Counted from the first letter of the stretch, positions 1 through 7,250 are shown. The stretch is 9,535 nucleotides of DNA from an uncultured bacterium (GCA_937950065.1 CALFEN010000015.1:1-9535), one strand, 5' to 3'. Numbers and translations: made by a program. Notes: generated from the sequence alone by a model not told the origin.

Positions 1-438
1 GCTAGAACCTTTTGTTTTCGTATTATCTCAAACTTTTACTTTTATTATTCAGCTTCTTCCATTTTTAAACCAAATTATAGCATTATCTCATCGGTAATTT
101 ATAGCTTCGCTTGATTTTTGTCAATTTGCTATTACAAATCCTTCTGTTCCATTATTTCATACAAAGGGTAGAGGCATGATCAATGCTGTTCTATTTTTTC
201 ATCAAGATTTTTTAATAAAGTTATCTAAATTTGCGTTTTCTACTAATTTGAAATCAATATATCATTCTCTACATTCAAAAAAATTTCATATAATCTGGTG
301 TTTCTTGTCTTTGATTGCATATCTAAATATACCATCGGGCATATCAGCGTCTTTTAATAATTCAAATTTAGCTTCATGCTCTGCAGCTTTATCAAATTCT
401 TTATTTCAATCTGTATTATTTATTCACTCTATTCACAT
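1..438 (-). CDS. Unknown protein, C-terminus beyond the window edge
   Basis: With TGA as Gly, the minus strand is open from ATG at 438 to the left edge, giving 146 residues without a TAA or TAG. An in-frame TAA lies two codons upstream, so this ATG is the first possible start. I do not recognise the family. The protein is soluble-looking, with no signal peptide or membrane segment. It has an acidic N-terminal part (motifs EFDKAAEHEAKFELL and DMPDGIFRYAI) and a Gly/Asn-rich later part (MPLPFVGNNGTEGF, RGDNAIIWFKNG) that suggests beta structure. About ten TGA codons are read as Gly, and under the standard code the gene is invisible. It lies 93 bp downstream of the LEA-like gene on the same strand and could be cotranscribed with it. 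Reality of the gene is well supported by the long open frame; its function is unknown. Confidence 0.7.
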
Positions 439-531
439 TTTGTTTATTATTCTAAAATAACGTTTGTAATTATTTTTGATTTTTAGTTTACCTGCAAGCT
501 AATGAAATCTGTTGAAAATTATTTTTAGAAT

Positions 532-1584
532 TTATTTATCAGCTTTAACTTTTTCTGTTGTTTTACCTTTTCCAAAAGTTTTTTTAGTGTTTTCTTTAAA
601 ATTATGAGCTTTTTCTTTTATATTATCCCCTGTCTTTTTCATCTTTTCTTTAGTTTTGGCGTTTGTTTCTTTTATTTTATCTTTGGTTTTTTCTGTAGTG
701 TCTTTAGTTTTAGTTTTAACTTTTTCTGAAGTATTTTTAATGTTTTCTTTGATTGCAGTAGTGTTTTCTTTGGTCTTATCTGCAATTTTATTTTTTGTAT
801 TTACAGTATTTTCTTTAAAGTTATGCGCTTTTTCTTTGGTACTGCCTACAAATTCGTCTTTTTTTGTCTTTATTTTTTCATTTTGTGTTTTTACTTTATC
901 TTTTGCTGCACTATATTTTTCTTTAGTTTTTTCAGTGACAGATTCGTTGGTGTTCTTCGCTTTTGTTTTCATATTTTCAAAAGACTGTTTAGTCTTGTTT
1001 ACAAGATTATCTTTAGTTTCTTTAAAGTCTTTTCATTTAGTTTCTTTTATCTCTTTTACAAAGTCTTTTGTTTTAGCTACTCATTTGTCAGTGGTGTCTT
1101 TTATTTTTCCTCCGACTTTATCGAGCCCTTTTCTTTTTGATTTCGGAATTTTATCATATTGTTTCCCTACAAAGTTTCCTATAGATTTGAACGGCATTGC
1201 AGCCAATCCAAAAATATCTCAAAAAGTAGTTTTTAGATCATGACCAAGAGTTTCTTTTTCTTCTTTAGTTATGATACTGTTTTTCTTTTTATCTATTTTT
1301 ACTTCACTTTTTTCTTGTTCTTTAAATTCGTTTTCTTCTGGTTTTTGAGTGTTTTTTGTGTTTGCAGTATCCAAAACATCTTTAGGATTATCTTGTTTTG
1401 TTCACTTTATCTTTTGTTTAGTGTCTTCTATTTTTTCTTTAGTTTTTTCGGAAACAGATTTGTTGGTAGTTTCTATTTTTGTTTTAGTTTTTTCAAAAGA
1501 AGTTTTAGTTTTATTTATAAGTTCGTCTTTTTTGTTTTTTATTTTGGTAGATTTTTTTTGTTCTTTTTTTTTATCTTCGGCCAT
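532..1584 (-). CDS. LEA-like, Lys/Glu/Thr-rich repeat protein, 350 aa
   Basis: One continuous frame from ATG at 1584 to TAA at 532-534, containing four in-frame TGA codons (Gly); under the standard code it falls into fragments. The composition is extreme: mostly K, E, T, D and N in patterns such as EKTKEK and TKDKIKE, expected to be disordered or amphipathic helical, as in group 3 LEA proteins. Residues 19-60 and 191-232 are copies of each other (KDxLxNKTKxSFExxKTK, then TNxSVxEKTKEK). A shorter motif, KEKAHNFKENT, occurs at 250-260 and 323-333. A less charged, hydrophobic patch at about 120-140 (FGDIFGLAAMPFKSIGNFVG) separates the two halves and could touch membrane or a partner. No signal peptide is visible. 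LEA-like proteins protect proteins and membranes during drying or stress; that role here is inference from composition. Low-complexity sequence can mimic this class, so the family call is tentative, but the gene itself is secure. Confidence 0.8.
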
Positions 1585-1616
1585 TTGGAAATCGAGAAAA
1601 AATTAAATTAATAATA

Positions 1617-1644
1617 ATTTTAAACAATTTTCTGAAAAAAGCAA
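1617..1644 (-). promoter_or_regulatory. Possible promoter of the LEA-like gene
   Basis: On the minus strand TTGCTT (1644-1639) and TAAAAT (1622-1617) are separated by 16 bp, about 30 bp before the ATG at 1584. The spacing equals that of the better candidates in this window. In such AT-rich DNA chance matches are common. Confidence 0.3.
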
Positions 1645-1661
1645 ATTATTTATTTTATAAT
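1641..1661. repeat. 21-bp direct repeat, copy 1
   Basis: The stretch beginning GCAAATTATTTATTTT and ending TAAT recurs at 1758-1778 with a single mismatch (A to G at position 17). The copies are 117 bp apart in the divergent LEA/superoxide reductase intergenic region. This copy includes a perfect TATAAT at 1656-1661. It may be a regulatory site or a relic of a small duplication. Confidence 0.6.
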
Positions 1662-1674
1662 CTAAATTTTTTGC

Positions 1675-1702
1675 TTGATATTTTGATAAATATGGATAAA
1701 AT
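1675..1702 (+). promoter_or_regulatory. Possible superoxide reductase promoter
   Basis: TTGATA (1675-1680) and TAAAAT (1697-1702) are separated by 16 bp. A start near 1709 would give a leader of about 79 nt that contains the second copy of the 21-bp repeat. An alternative -10 is the TATAAT at 1656-1661, which lacks a good -35. Confidence 0.4.
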
Positions 1703-1757
1703 CTAATGCAAAATTAAGTTATTTTAAGACTAAATTCTGTCAGTTAATAATTTATTT

Positions 1758-1778
1758 GCAAATTATTTATTTTGTAAT
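1758..1778. repeat. 21-bp direct repeat, copy 2
   Basis: Second copy of the repeat at 1641-1661 with one mismatch. It ends 9 bp before the superoxide reductase ATG, a position from which a bound protein or an RNA structure could affect transcription or initiation. No function can be read from the sequence alone. Confidence 0.6.
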
Positions 1779-1787
1779 TAAGATAAA

Positions 1788-2090
1788 ATGACAGTATCCG
1801 TAGCAGAACAATGAAAAAAACACATTCCTTGAGTGGAAATCATAGACGGTCAGATTATCGTTAAAATCTGACATGTCATAGAACATCCTATGATGGAACA
1901 GCATTATATTATGATGGTAGATATTTTGAGATTAACCCAAGCCTGATACATTAGTATCAAGAGAGTAGTTCTTAAACCATCAGACAAACCTGAAGTTGTT
2001 TTAAATTCAAACGATCTGGAGCCTGGATCTTATAAGGTACAAGCACATTGTAACATTCATGGAGTCTGGGAAAATGAAATTTTAATTTAG
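1788..2090 (+). CDS. Superoxide reductase (neelaredoxin / desulfoferrodoxin C-terminal domain)
   Basis: 100 residues from ATG at 1788 to TAG; an in-frame TAA two codons upstream fixes the start. Superoxide reductase reduces superoxide to peroxide at a cytoplasmic mononuclear iron, without making oxygen. All five expected iron ligands are present: His12 (in KKHIP), His33 (HPM), His39 (EQHY), Cys88 and His91 (HCNIHGVW). Lys11, matching the catalytic lysine, is also present. The N-terminal rubredoxin-like iron domain of two-iron desulfoferrodoxins is absent, so this is the short one-iron class. The residue matching the usual sixth-ligand Glu of the EKH motif is Lys10. Four TGA codons encode Gly9, 15, 28 and 53; Gly28 lies in the conserved VKIG segment, while Trp94 is TGG. 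The electron donor (rubredoxin or other) is not in the window. Fits an anaerobic or microaerobic cell. Family call very secure. Confidence 0.95.
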
Positions 2091-2102
2091 AATAAATTAA
2101 GA

Positions 2103-2130
2103 TTGATTTTTAATTAAATTTATTTATATT
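2103..2130 (+). promoter_or_regulatory. Possible promoter of hpf-greA
   Basis: TTGATT (2103-2108) and TATATT (2125-2130) with a 16-bp spacer, in the 82-bp gap after the superoxide reductase gene. Predicted transcription start is near 2137, about 36 nt before the hpf ATG. Confidence 0.4.
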
Positions 2131-2172
2131 ATATACTTAAACTTTTTTAAATTCTTAAAACAATTAAAAAAT

Positions 2173-2499
2173 ATGGTACATGATAAAGTAGAAATAAAAT
2201 TCAATTTTTCAAATCTTACACCTGTATTAATTACTGATTTAAAAGATTTGGTAAAGTACAATATTGATCACAAAGTAGATAGTTATTTGCAAAAAATATT
2301 CAAAAAAGCTGATGCCAAAGTATCCATTGATATAAACATCAAAAAAAATAAAAAATGAGAGTTTAATGGTATTTTCAATTTTATGTTGGACGGTAAACCA
2401 TTCCATTATGAGAGAGAAGGGTATACTATGCCTGAAGATTTGGTAAATAATGCTTTTGACAGACTCAAAGAACAATTTTTAAAAATATTCAAAGACTAA
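2173..2499 (+). CDS. hpf: Ribosome hibernation-promoting factor family (HPF/RaiA, short form)
   Basis: 108 residues from ATG at 2173 to TAA, with one in-frame TGA (Gly62) at 2356-2358 that would truncate it at 61 residues under the standard code. The layout matches the single-domain HPF/YfiA fold: an N-terminal strand (VEIKFNF), a helix containing DHKVDSYLQKIFKKAD, a strand (KVSIDINIKK), a further strand with LDGKPFHYE, and a C-terminal helix (LVNNAFDRLKEQFLKIF) that corresponds to the family's D..d.L..QL.K helix. HPF binds the small subunit where mRNA and tRNA sit and silences ribosomes in slow growth or stress. The C-terminal dimerisation domain of long HPF is missing, as in gammaproteobacterial short forms. 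It lies 23 bp before greA on the same strand, probably in one transcript. The family call rests on this pattern, without alignment. Confidence 0.75.
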
Positions 2500-2522
2500 T
2501 TTTATAAAATAATATATATTTA

Positions 2523-2984
2523 ATGGAAAAGAAAGTTTTAACAAAACAATGATTTTTGAAACTACAGGAAGAACTTAGAGTCCTAAAAACGGAGAAATTA
2601 CCAGCAGTCCTTGTAAGATTAAAAGACGCTATCTGACAATGAGATATTTCTGAAAATTCAGATTATGATGCTGCAATGTCAGAGAAAGATTTGTTGGAAG
2701 TGAGAATTAGAGAAATAGAAGAGCTTTTGGAAAATGTAGAAATTCTTGAAGAACATGTATCTTCTGGTGAAGTTAAGTACAATTCTACTGTATTGATAGA
2801 AGATGAAAAATGAAAGACTTATGAATATAGAATTGTGGGTACTTGAGAAATGGATATTCTTGATAATACTATATCATTTGATTCACCGCTTGGTGCAGCT
2901 CTCAAAGGTAAAACAGTATGAGAAATTATTACAGTTCGTGCTCCTAGAGGTAAGTATAAAGTAAAAATTTTAGAAGTTAAATAA
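2523..2984 (+). CDS. greA: Transcription elongation factor GreA
   Basis: 153 residues, close to the usual GreA length (about 158). GreA enters the RNA polymerase secondary channel and stimulates cleavage of backtracked RNA. The N-terminal coiled coil starts with LTKQGFLKLQEEL. The loop motif GDISENSDYDAAMSEK corresponds to the conserved Gd.xENaeY.aAke tip, with acidic residues Asp40 and Glu43 that coordinate Mg in the active centre of RNA polymerase. The C-terminal domain has GTGEMDIL, SPLGAALKGKTVGE and the final KVKILEV. Six TGA codons fall at Gly positions, including the tip GD and the VGT-G-E turn; together these are some of the best evidence for code 25 here. It follows hpf by 23 bp and the next gene starts 4 bp after its TAA, so all three are likely cotranscribed. 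Confidence 0.97.
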
Positions 2985-2988
2985 TAAT

Positions 2989-3600
2989 ATGTTATCTGTA
3001 TATTTTAGAAGCTTTGCAAAAATTTGAGTTTTCATATTTTGTGTTTTTTTCATTGTCTTTTTTATTGTATACGGATATAGGTTCAACAGAAATATATGAT
3101 TTATCCAAAAAAATGTATATGTAGAATTTAAGTTTTGGAGCAAAAATCAGACTATACATTTTGGGGGGGATTTTTATACCACAGAAGATAATTATCTCAA
3201 GCTTTATAATATTGAAAGTTGATGTTACAATATTACATATTATAAATATAGGTATAAAGAATGTTTTGAAGAAAATAAATTTTTCCATGATATATTTGTA
3301 ATACCTGGCGAAGATAAGATCCTTGGTAAAGACTATCAATGAAAGGTTGATAATATAGATTATCTTACTTTTTGAGGTAGTGCTATTAAGTGAAGAGATT
3401 TTTCCAGTCCGATTCAAAATGCCTTTAGGTACAATGAAATTAGTTTTGTGCAGGATGATAATAAACTATTTGCATGTAGTGATGATTTTTTGGTCTGTAA
3501 ATATGTCAAAGACGTATATTGAGATCCTGTTTGAGGCGTAGAAGAGGGTATTATATATTACGATGAACAAAATTGATATAAATTAGTATGATTAAAATAA
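2989..3600 (+). CDS. Unknown membrane-anchored protein, 203 aa
   Basis: ATG at 2989, only 4 bp after the greA stop, to TAA at 3598-3600, with ten in-frame TGA codons read as Gly. One hydrophobic segment near residues 12-30 (VFIFCVFFIVFFIVYGY) would anchor the protein, leaving an external domain of about 170 residues. That domain is rich in aromatic and acidic residues, with many short strands (NVYVEFKFW, YNITYYKY, HDIFVIPGED). The segment around 45-95 has the flow of a PEGA-like repeat: a strand, a hydrophilic turn, then a Gly followed by YNITYYKYRYKE. This is only an impression. Four cysteines lie in the external part (about positions 79, 90, 155 and 162), possibly forming disulfides. No enzyme motif is seen. 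Position after greA may reflect only shared transcription. Function unknown. Confidence 0.75.
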
Positions 3601-3794
3601 TCTTAATTTTTTTTTGATACAAATTATAGTATATCCTGTTTTTAAAGATGTTTTTTTGTTCACAAAAAATATTCTAAAGTCAAAATTGAATATATAAAAA
3701 CTAAATAGTTTATTTGAAAAAAATAATATTTTTAATTTGTGAAAGTCGTTGATTACTATTCTGTAGCGAAATTTAGTATTTTATATAGTTTTTT
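3601..3794. other. Intergenic region between convergent genes
   Basis: No open frame of useful length on either strand. It holds a 7-bp stem (3652-3658 with 3663-3669, T-rich arm then TTCA loop then A-rich arm) flanked by T runs, which might weakly end transcription from one or both sides. The stem is almost all A/T, so this is unsure. Otherwise I see nothing here. Confidence 0.4.
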
Positions 3795-5231
3795 TTAATT
3801 TTCATATCCTTTCATAAAATAATTTATAGCTTTTTCACTACATCAAGATAGTGCTTCTACTTTAAAATCTTTTCTTTGACGGAAAGATTTTTTATTAAAT
3901 TGGACTCATATATTCATGAGATTTAATTTTTGTAGATATGTTCATTGTCATGTAAATACACAATCGTGGATTTCTGGGTAAAGTACCATGGTTTTTACAT
4001 AATGTTGTATTACTCATTCATCTACAAAAGGAATAAGTTTATATTGTCTTCATTGATTGAAGAAACAAAAATCCATATTAAATTTCCCTCTATAAAAGTT
4101 ACAGTCGTCGTTTAGGAAAACCTGTTTTTTATCTTTTATGTCCATGAAATTATTTAATACATATATAATTTCTGGTATATTTAAGTTTGTTTTTACTCTT
4201 TTTATATAGATTTGTGCAAGATCATAAGTATCCATCAGTCCAAGTGATTTTACTTTTTCCATGATAGAGTAGATAACATTGTTTTGTCTCCACATACGGA
4301 AAAAGTCATTATCCTGTTTTCTGGTTCTGCTTATTTTCAATGCTAGTTCACCGAAAACAGTATAACATCATTTTTCAAGCATTTCTTTACCTTCCCATAA
4401 AAGATTTTTGTCAGTACAGATATCTATACCTCCGATTTTGTCTATAAATTCTTTAAATGCTTCAAAATCAAGCATTACGTAATAGTTTATAGGGATATCA
4501 AGCATATTCGAAATGTAATTTGTAGTCGTTTCTAGTGCTTTTTCTTGATCTTTTGTTTCATAGAATATCTCATGATAAAGAAAATCTAATTTCATGTCTT
4601 TCCCGTTGTAGTTTATTTCCCGGTCTCTAGGTAATCCAAGTATTACTAAATTTTGAGTATTTTCATTGTATACCACAATTTTTATTACGTCGGTAGTTTC
4701 TGTTCATCGTTCTGCTTCCCTTCACATTCAGTATATTATTGCAAAATAATATCCTTTTATATTAAAAGGTTTTTTTTGTAGACTTTTTATAAATTTAATT
4801 TTTTCTAGATATTGTTTTGCTTCGGTTTCTTGTTTGGTAGGTTGTGCAGGTTTAGTTGTTTGACTAAGTCATACTTTTTTTTTCATATCTCATATCCATC
4901 ATAATGTTTCGTCATCTATAGAGTCTTTTACTTGTCATGTTGCTGTAGCATTTTCTGTATCGTCACCGGAAAATTCTTGAGTTTCTAGATTTACCAAATT
5001 TCAAGACTCATCAAGTACTTTGGTTACAAGTTTTCCTGAAGCTATTTCAAATATCTCAGTATTTCCGTTTGCCATTTTATTTATTACTTTTTCTGGTTCT
5101 TGCTCTATTTTAAACTCTTTTTTCCCGAAATAGTTTTCTCTGTAAAACATATAAATCCCTACTCATATCACTCATGCTACCAAAATAATAGATATTATCA
5201 AAATTATGTATTTGTTAATTTTTTTCATCAT
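3795..5231 (-). CDS. LytR-CpsA-Psr (LCP) family cell-wall phosphotransferase
   Basis: 478 residues from ATG at 5231 (a second ATG follows directly) to TAA at 3795-3797, with many in-frame TGA codons. LCP enzymes transfer polyprenyl-diphosphate-linked glycopolymers to peptidoglycan on the outer membrane face. Here a short cytoplasmic start (MMKKINK) is followed by a membrane helix at about 8-29 and a Glu/Asn/Thr-rich linker to about 155. The LCP domain then runs roughly 160-330: YGMGRE and TTDVIKIV (168-185), the LPRDRE motif at 200-205, KIGGIDI, and the R-x6-DF..R..RQ motif at 302-316 (Arg302, Asp309, Arg312, Arg315). These arginines and aspartates match the lipid-phosphate-binding residues of the family. 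The usual G.D.R start is GMGR, so the first Asp is replaced by Gly170. The last 150 residues (ending GCSEKAINYFMKGYEN) match no domain I know, including LytR_C. It stands alone between convergent and divergent neighbours. Confidence 0.88.
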
Positions 5232-5258
5232 GTATATTTGTTATAAAAAATCGTATCT

Positions 5259-5286
5259 ATACTAATCAAATTGGGAAAAATTTCAA
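5259..5286 (-). promoter_or_regulatory. Possible promoter of the LCP gene
   Basis: On the minus strand TTGAAA (5286-5281) and TAGTAT (5264-5259) are 16 bp apart, about 28 bp before the ATG at 5231. The -10 is imperfect. Confidence 0.3.
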
Positions 5287-5356
5287 GATATATTTTTATC
5301 TTTAAACATAAAAAAAGTTAGTAAAAAATAAAATTATATATTTTGAGATAAAAAAC

Positions 5357-5384
5357 TTGTATAAAAAATAAAATTGATTATAAT
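5357..5384 (+). promoter_or_regulatory. Possible promoter of the GC-rich RNA
   Basis: TTGTAT (5357-5362) and a perfect TATAAT (5379-5384) with a 16-bp spacer; predicted start near 5391. A second perfect TATAAT at 5422-5427 lies just before the GC-rich part and would start the RNA near 5433, but its -35 (TGAAAA at 5400) is poor. Confidence 0.5.
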
Positions 5385-5429
5385 ATAAGAACAGTTCAGT
5401 GAAAAAAGTAAATCTACAATATATAATAT

Positions 5430-5617
5430 GTGGAGGAAGGCTATGTGCATTCAGGCTTATTTCGAAGATGCTGAAACTGCGACCTTAAGGCAAAAAGCTG
5501 CCTGTTGGTCATTAGTCGTCGCGATTCTCTCCGTATATGTTTATCTGATTTTCTCCTGAACCAGCCGGGCGTATCGTCTGGCAACGGGCCGAGGTCCCCC
5601 CTCGGTCCGTTTTTTTT
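5430..5617 (+). ncRNA. Candidate structured non-coding RNA, family not recognised
   Basis: An island of about 52 % GC (94 of 180 bases counted by hand at 5431-5610) stands in DNA near 30 % GC. In AT-rich genomes this usually marks structured RNA. It follows TATAAT boxes and ends in a strong terminator. Pairings visible by eye: a long closing helix, 5426-5438 with 5525-5538 (about 13 pairs, one bulge, two wobbles); inside it TTCAG 5450-5454 with CTGAA 5471-5475, GCGAC 5479-5483 with GTCGC 5518-5522 (or GACC 5481-5484 with GGTC 5507-5510), and AGGC 5488-5491 with GCCT 5500-5503; then a 7-bp hairpin at 5564-5582 (loop GTATC) and the terminator. I checked it against what I remember of tmRNA, RNase P RNA, SRP RNA, 6S RNA and common riboswitches and saw none of their signature motifs; the length (about 190 nt) and closing helix are loosely 6S-like. 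No gene follows on the plus strand, which argues against a riboswitch. A 38-codon frame inside (5443-5559) is an alternative reading. Confidence 0.6.
5584..5617 (+). terminator. Rho-independent terminator of the GC-rich RNA
   Basis: An 11-bp stem (5584-5594 with 5600-5610, one G-T wobble) with loop TCCCC is followed directly by eight T (5610-5617). This is the clearest terminator in the window and ends plus-strand transcription ahead of the minus-strand gene. Confidence 0.92.
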
Positions 5618-5860
5618 GTTATAGATATTTATAGAAATTATTGTAATTTTTTATCTGTCTTTGTATTTTCAGATTATATTGTGAAAATATTAGGTTTATT
5701 ATCCCATATTTTTAAATCAAAATCCTTTTTTATGAAAAATTTTTTATAAAAACAATCATCATTACATCTATATGAAACACTGTTTCACTTTATTTGTAAT
5801 AAAAAAGATTTAGAAAAAATTTGTTTGAGAAATTATTGTTTAAGAGAATATAAGCTTTTA
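5618..5860. other. Intergenic region, no gene seen
   Basis: AT-rich stretch between the RNA terminator and the end of the four-helix membrane protein gene. Both strands are dense in TAA and TAG, so no coding region is likely. The only structure I see is the nested inverted repeat at 5761-5800. Confidence 0.5.
5761..5800. repeat. Nested inverted repeat
   Basis: Inner arms TGAAAC (5773-5778) and GTTTCA (5782-5787) with loop ACT, and outer arms ATTACA (5761-5766) and TGTAAT (5795-5800), share nearly the same centre, with 6 and 7 unpaired bases between. It could be a protein-binding dyad or a terminator for the minus-strand gene ending at 5861, though no long T run follows it on the minus strand. 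Confidence 0.45.
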
Positions 5861-6454
5861 TTAGTTTATGTCTTCATCGTCAAATAGTCATTTTAGTTTT
5901 TCATCGAGTTTCTTTTCTTCATCTTCTGAAGATTGATTTATTACATTGACTATTTGAGACTTTTTCTTTAGTTTGGAAAGATCCAACGCTATTATCAAAT
6001 TCCATACAAGTCATAATATCAATCAAATTCATATGACGTAATATCGACTAGATAGATTTATACTATAGCTTCATACATTTTTTTGTAAAAGAGTAATTAC
6101 GTCTCATATTGTCAAAAACTGTAGCGCCAATACCAAAAGGATTACAAAATTCATGAGAGCATCATTTTCCTTAAATCATATCAGTATATTTATAAGTCTT
6201 TTGAATCTAAAACTGATATTCCATAATATAAGATATACAAAAAGTACGGCAAATACTACAAAAGTTTTTATCATGGAAATGTCTCGCATGTATAATTTTA
6301 TCTTATCGTCAGTCAAAATAGATGTTTTATATTCTATGATAGGAAAGGATAATGATATCACAAACACTATGATACAGTATAGGATAAATATTTTTTCGAA
6401 TTGGGTAAATCTGTTCCATTTTTTGAGAGCTTGTTTTGGGAATTTAGTTTTCAT
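5861..6454 (-). CDS. Unknown four-helix membrane protein, 197 aa
   Basis: ATG at 6454 to TAA at 5861-5863, with TGA codons read as Gly from residue 93 onward; under the standard code only 92 residues would be seen. Four hydrophobic segments are visible at about 20-40 (IFILYCIIVFVISLSF), 62-80 (FVVFAVLFVYLILW), 102-124 (FVILLVLALQFLTI) and 139-158 (YVIGIGLILGLVW). The N-terminus is basic (KQALKKW) and the 38-residue tail is highly charged and acidic (SSEDEEKKLDEKL, ending DDEDIN). By the positive-inside rule both ends are probably cytoplasmic. No catalytic or transporter motif is recognised. The gene starts 66 bp after rsmE and has its own promoter-like boxes in that gap, so it may be transcribed with rsmE and separately. 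Function unknown. Confidence 0.8.
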
Positions 6455-6486
6455 TTTCTTTATATTAAATAATTAATTATGATTTT

Positions 6487-6514
6487 TTTATAATGCTTTT
6501 TGTAAAAAAATCAA
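6487..6514 (-). promoter_or_regulatory. Possible promoter of the four-helix membrane protein
   Basis: On the minus strand TTGATT (6514-6509) and TATAAA (6492-6487) with a 16-bp spacer, 32 bp before the ATG at 6454 and entirely inside the gap after rsmE. Confidence 0.45.
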
Positions 6515-6520
6515 TATGAT

Positions 6521-7225
6521 TTAGAGATTTTTGATAATCCATCATCAAATGATACTGCCTGTTTCAGTTCTCAATATACTTTCCCCTAGGTTTATTCTTA
6601 CTATAATTTTATCTGCAAATATTTTCAAATCTTTTTCATCAAATCATCATTCGGGTCAAACTATTCCGTACAGATTTTGTTTTTCCATTTTGATATCTCC
6701 TAAATCTTTACCGTTAGCATCAAATATTATTAAATTTTTGTCTTGTATAAAATTTGTTATTTCATTGCTTTTTAAAATATGAATTTCAGGTAAAACAAAA
6801 TTTCGGGATTGTTCGGCAGCTTCTATTTTTATTTTCTCTAGTCTTTGTAATTTAGCTTCGTTTATGGTTTGGATTACTGATCTTTGAGAAGGGTAGAGGA
6901 CTATTTGAGGGATACCGATTTCTGTTAGTTTTTGGATTATCAACTCTATTTTCTCAAATTTATTTGGCAGACAAATTATCATACCAAAATTTTGTTTTTC
7001 TACTGATCTTGAGGTTTTTTCAATGATTTGTGCACAGATATTGTCTTTTTTTATAGATATGATCTCTAGTTTAAATCTTTGAACTTCTTTATTTTCATAG
7101 TTTTGGACAAAAAATATATATCAGGGTTTTGCTCTGAGTACGTTATTTAATTGGTGTAAGATCCTGGCTTCGTTGATGTTTATATAATTTCAGTCTCTAT
7201 TAAATTCTGTGATAAATAGTTGCAT
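6521..7225 (-). CDS. rsmE: 16S rRNA (uracil-1498-N3)-methyltransferase RsmE
   Basis: 234 residues from ATG at 7225 to TAA at 6521-6523, near the usual length of about 240. RsmE uses S-adenosylmethionine to methylate N3 of U1498 in 16S rRNA at the decoding site. The N-terminal PUA-like RNA-binding domain contains HQLNNVLRAKPG, matching the HL..VLR...G motif. The C-terminal SPOUT (trefoil-knot) domain contains KIELIIQKLTEIGI, PSQRS, KIEAAEQSRN, the GPEGG loop at 190-194, and LGESILRTET at 213-222. The first and the last two glycines of GPEGG are TGA codons, which cannot be Trp or stop in this family. After RTET the usual Ala is Gly223. It is divergent from the C1q-like gene with separate promoter boxes. 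Very secure. Confidence 0.95.
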
Positions 7226-7250
7226 ATTTTATATTATATCTAAATATATT

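Noticed and set aside
176..460. Plus-strand 94-codon open frame at 176-460
   Set aside because: It lies opposite the longer minus-strand frame that is open over 146 codons under code 25, and its composition is typical of an antisense shadow.
656..1611. Long plus-strand open frames rich in Phe, Ser and Leu across 656-1611
   Set aside because: They are the mirror of the Lys/Glu-rich minus-strand LEA-like gene (AAA read as TTT). The minus frame is a continuous 350 codons with internal repeats and a good start.
2239..3417. Minus-strand open frames opposite hpf and the 203-residue gene
   Set aside because: They overlap well-supported plus-strand genes and show no family motifs.
5430..5617. Identification of the GC-rich island as tmRNA, RNase P RNA, SRP RNA or a riboswitch
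   Set aside because: No tRNA-like 3' end, no GAGGAAAGUCC-type P4, no GGAAG-type SRP tip, and no downstream gene on that strand. The GGAGGAAGGC stretch only superficially resembles RNase P or SRP pieces.
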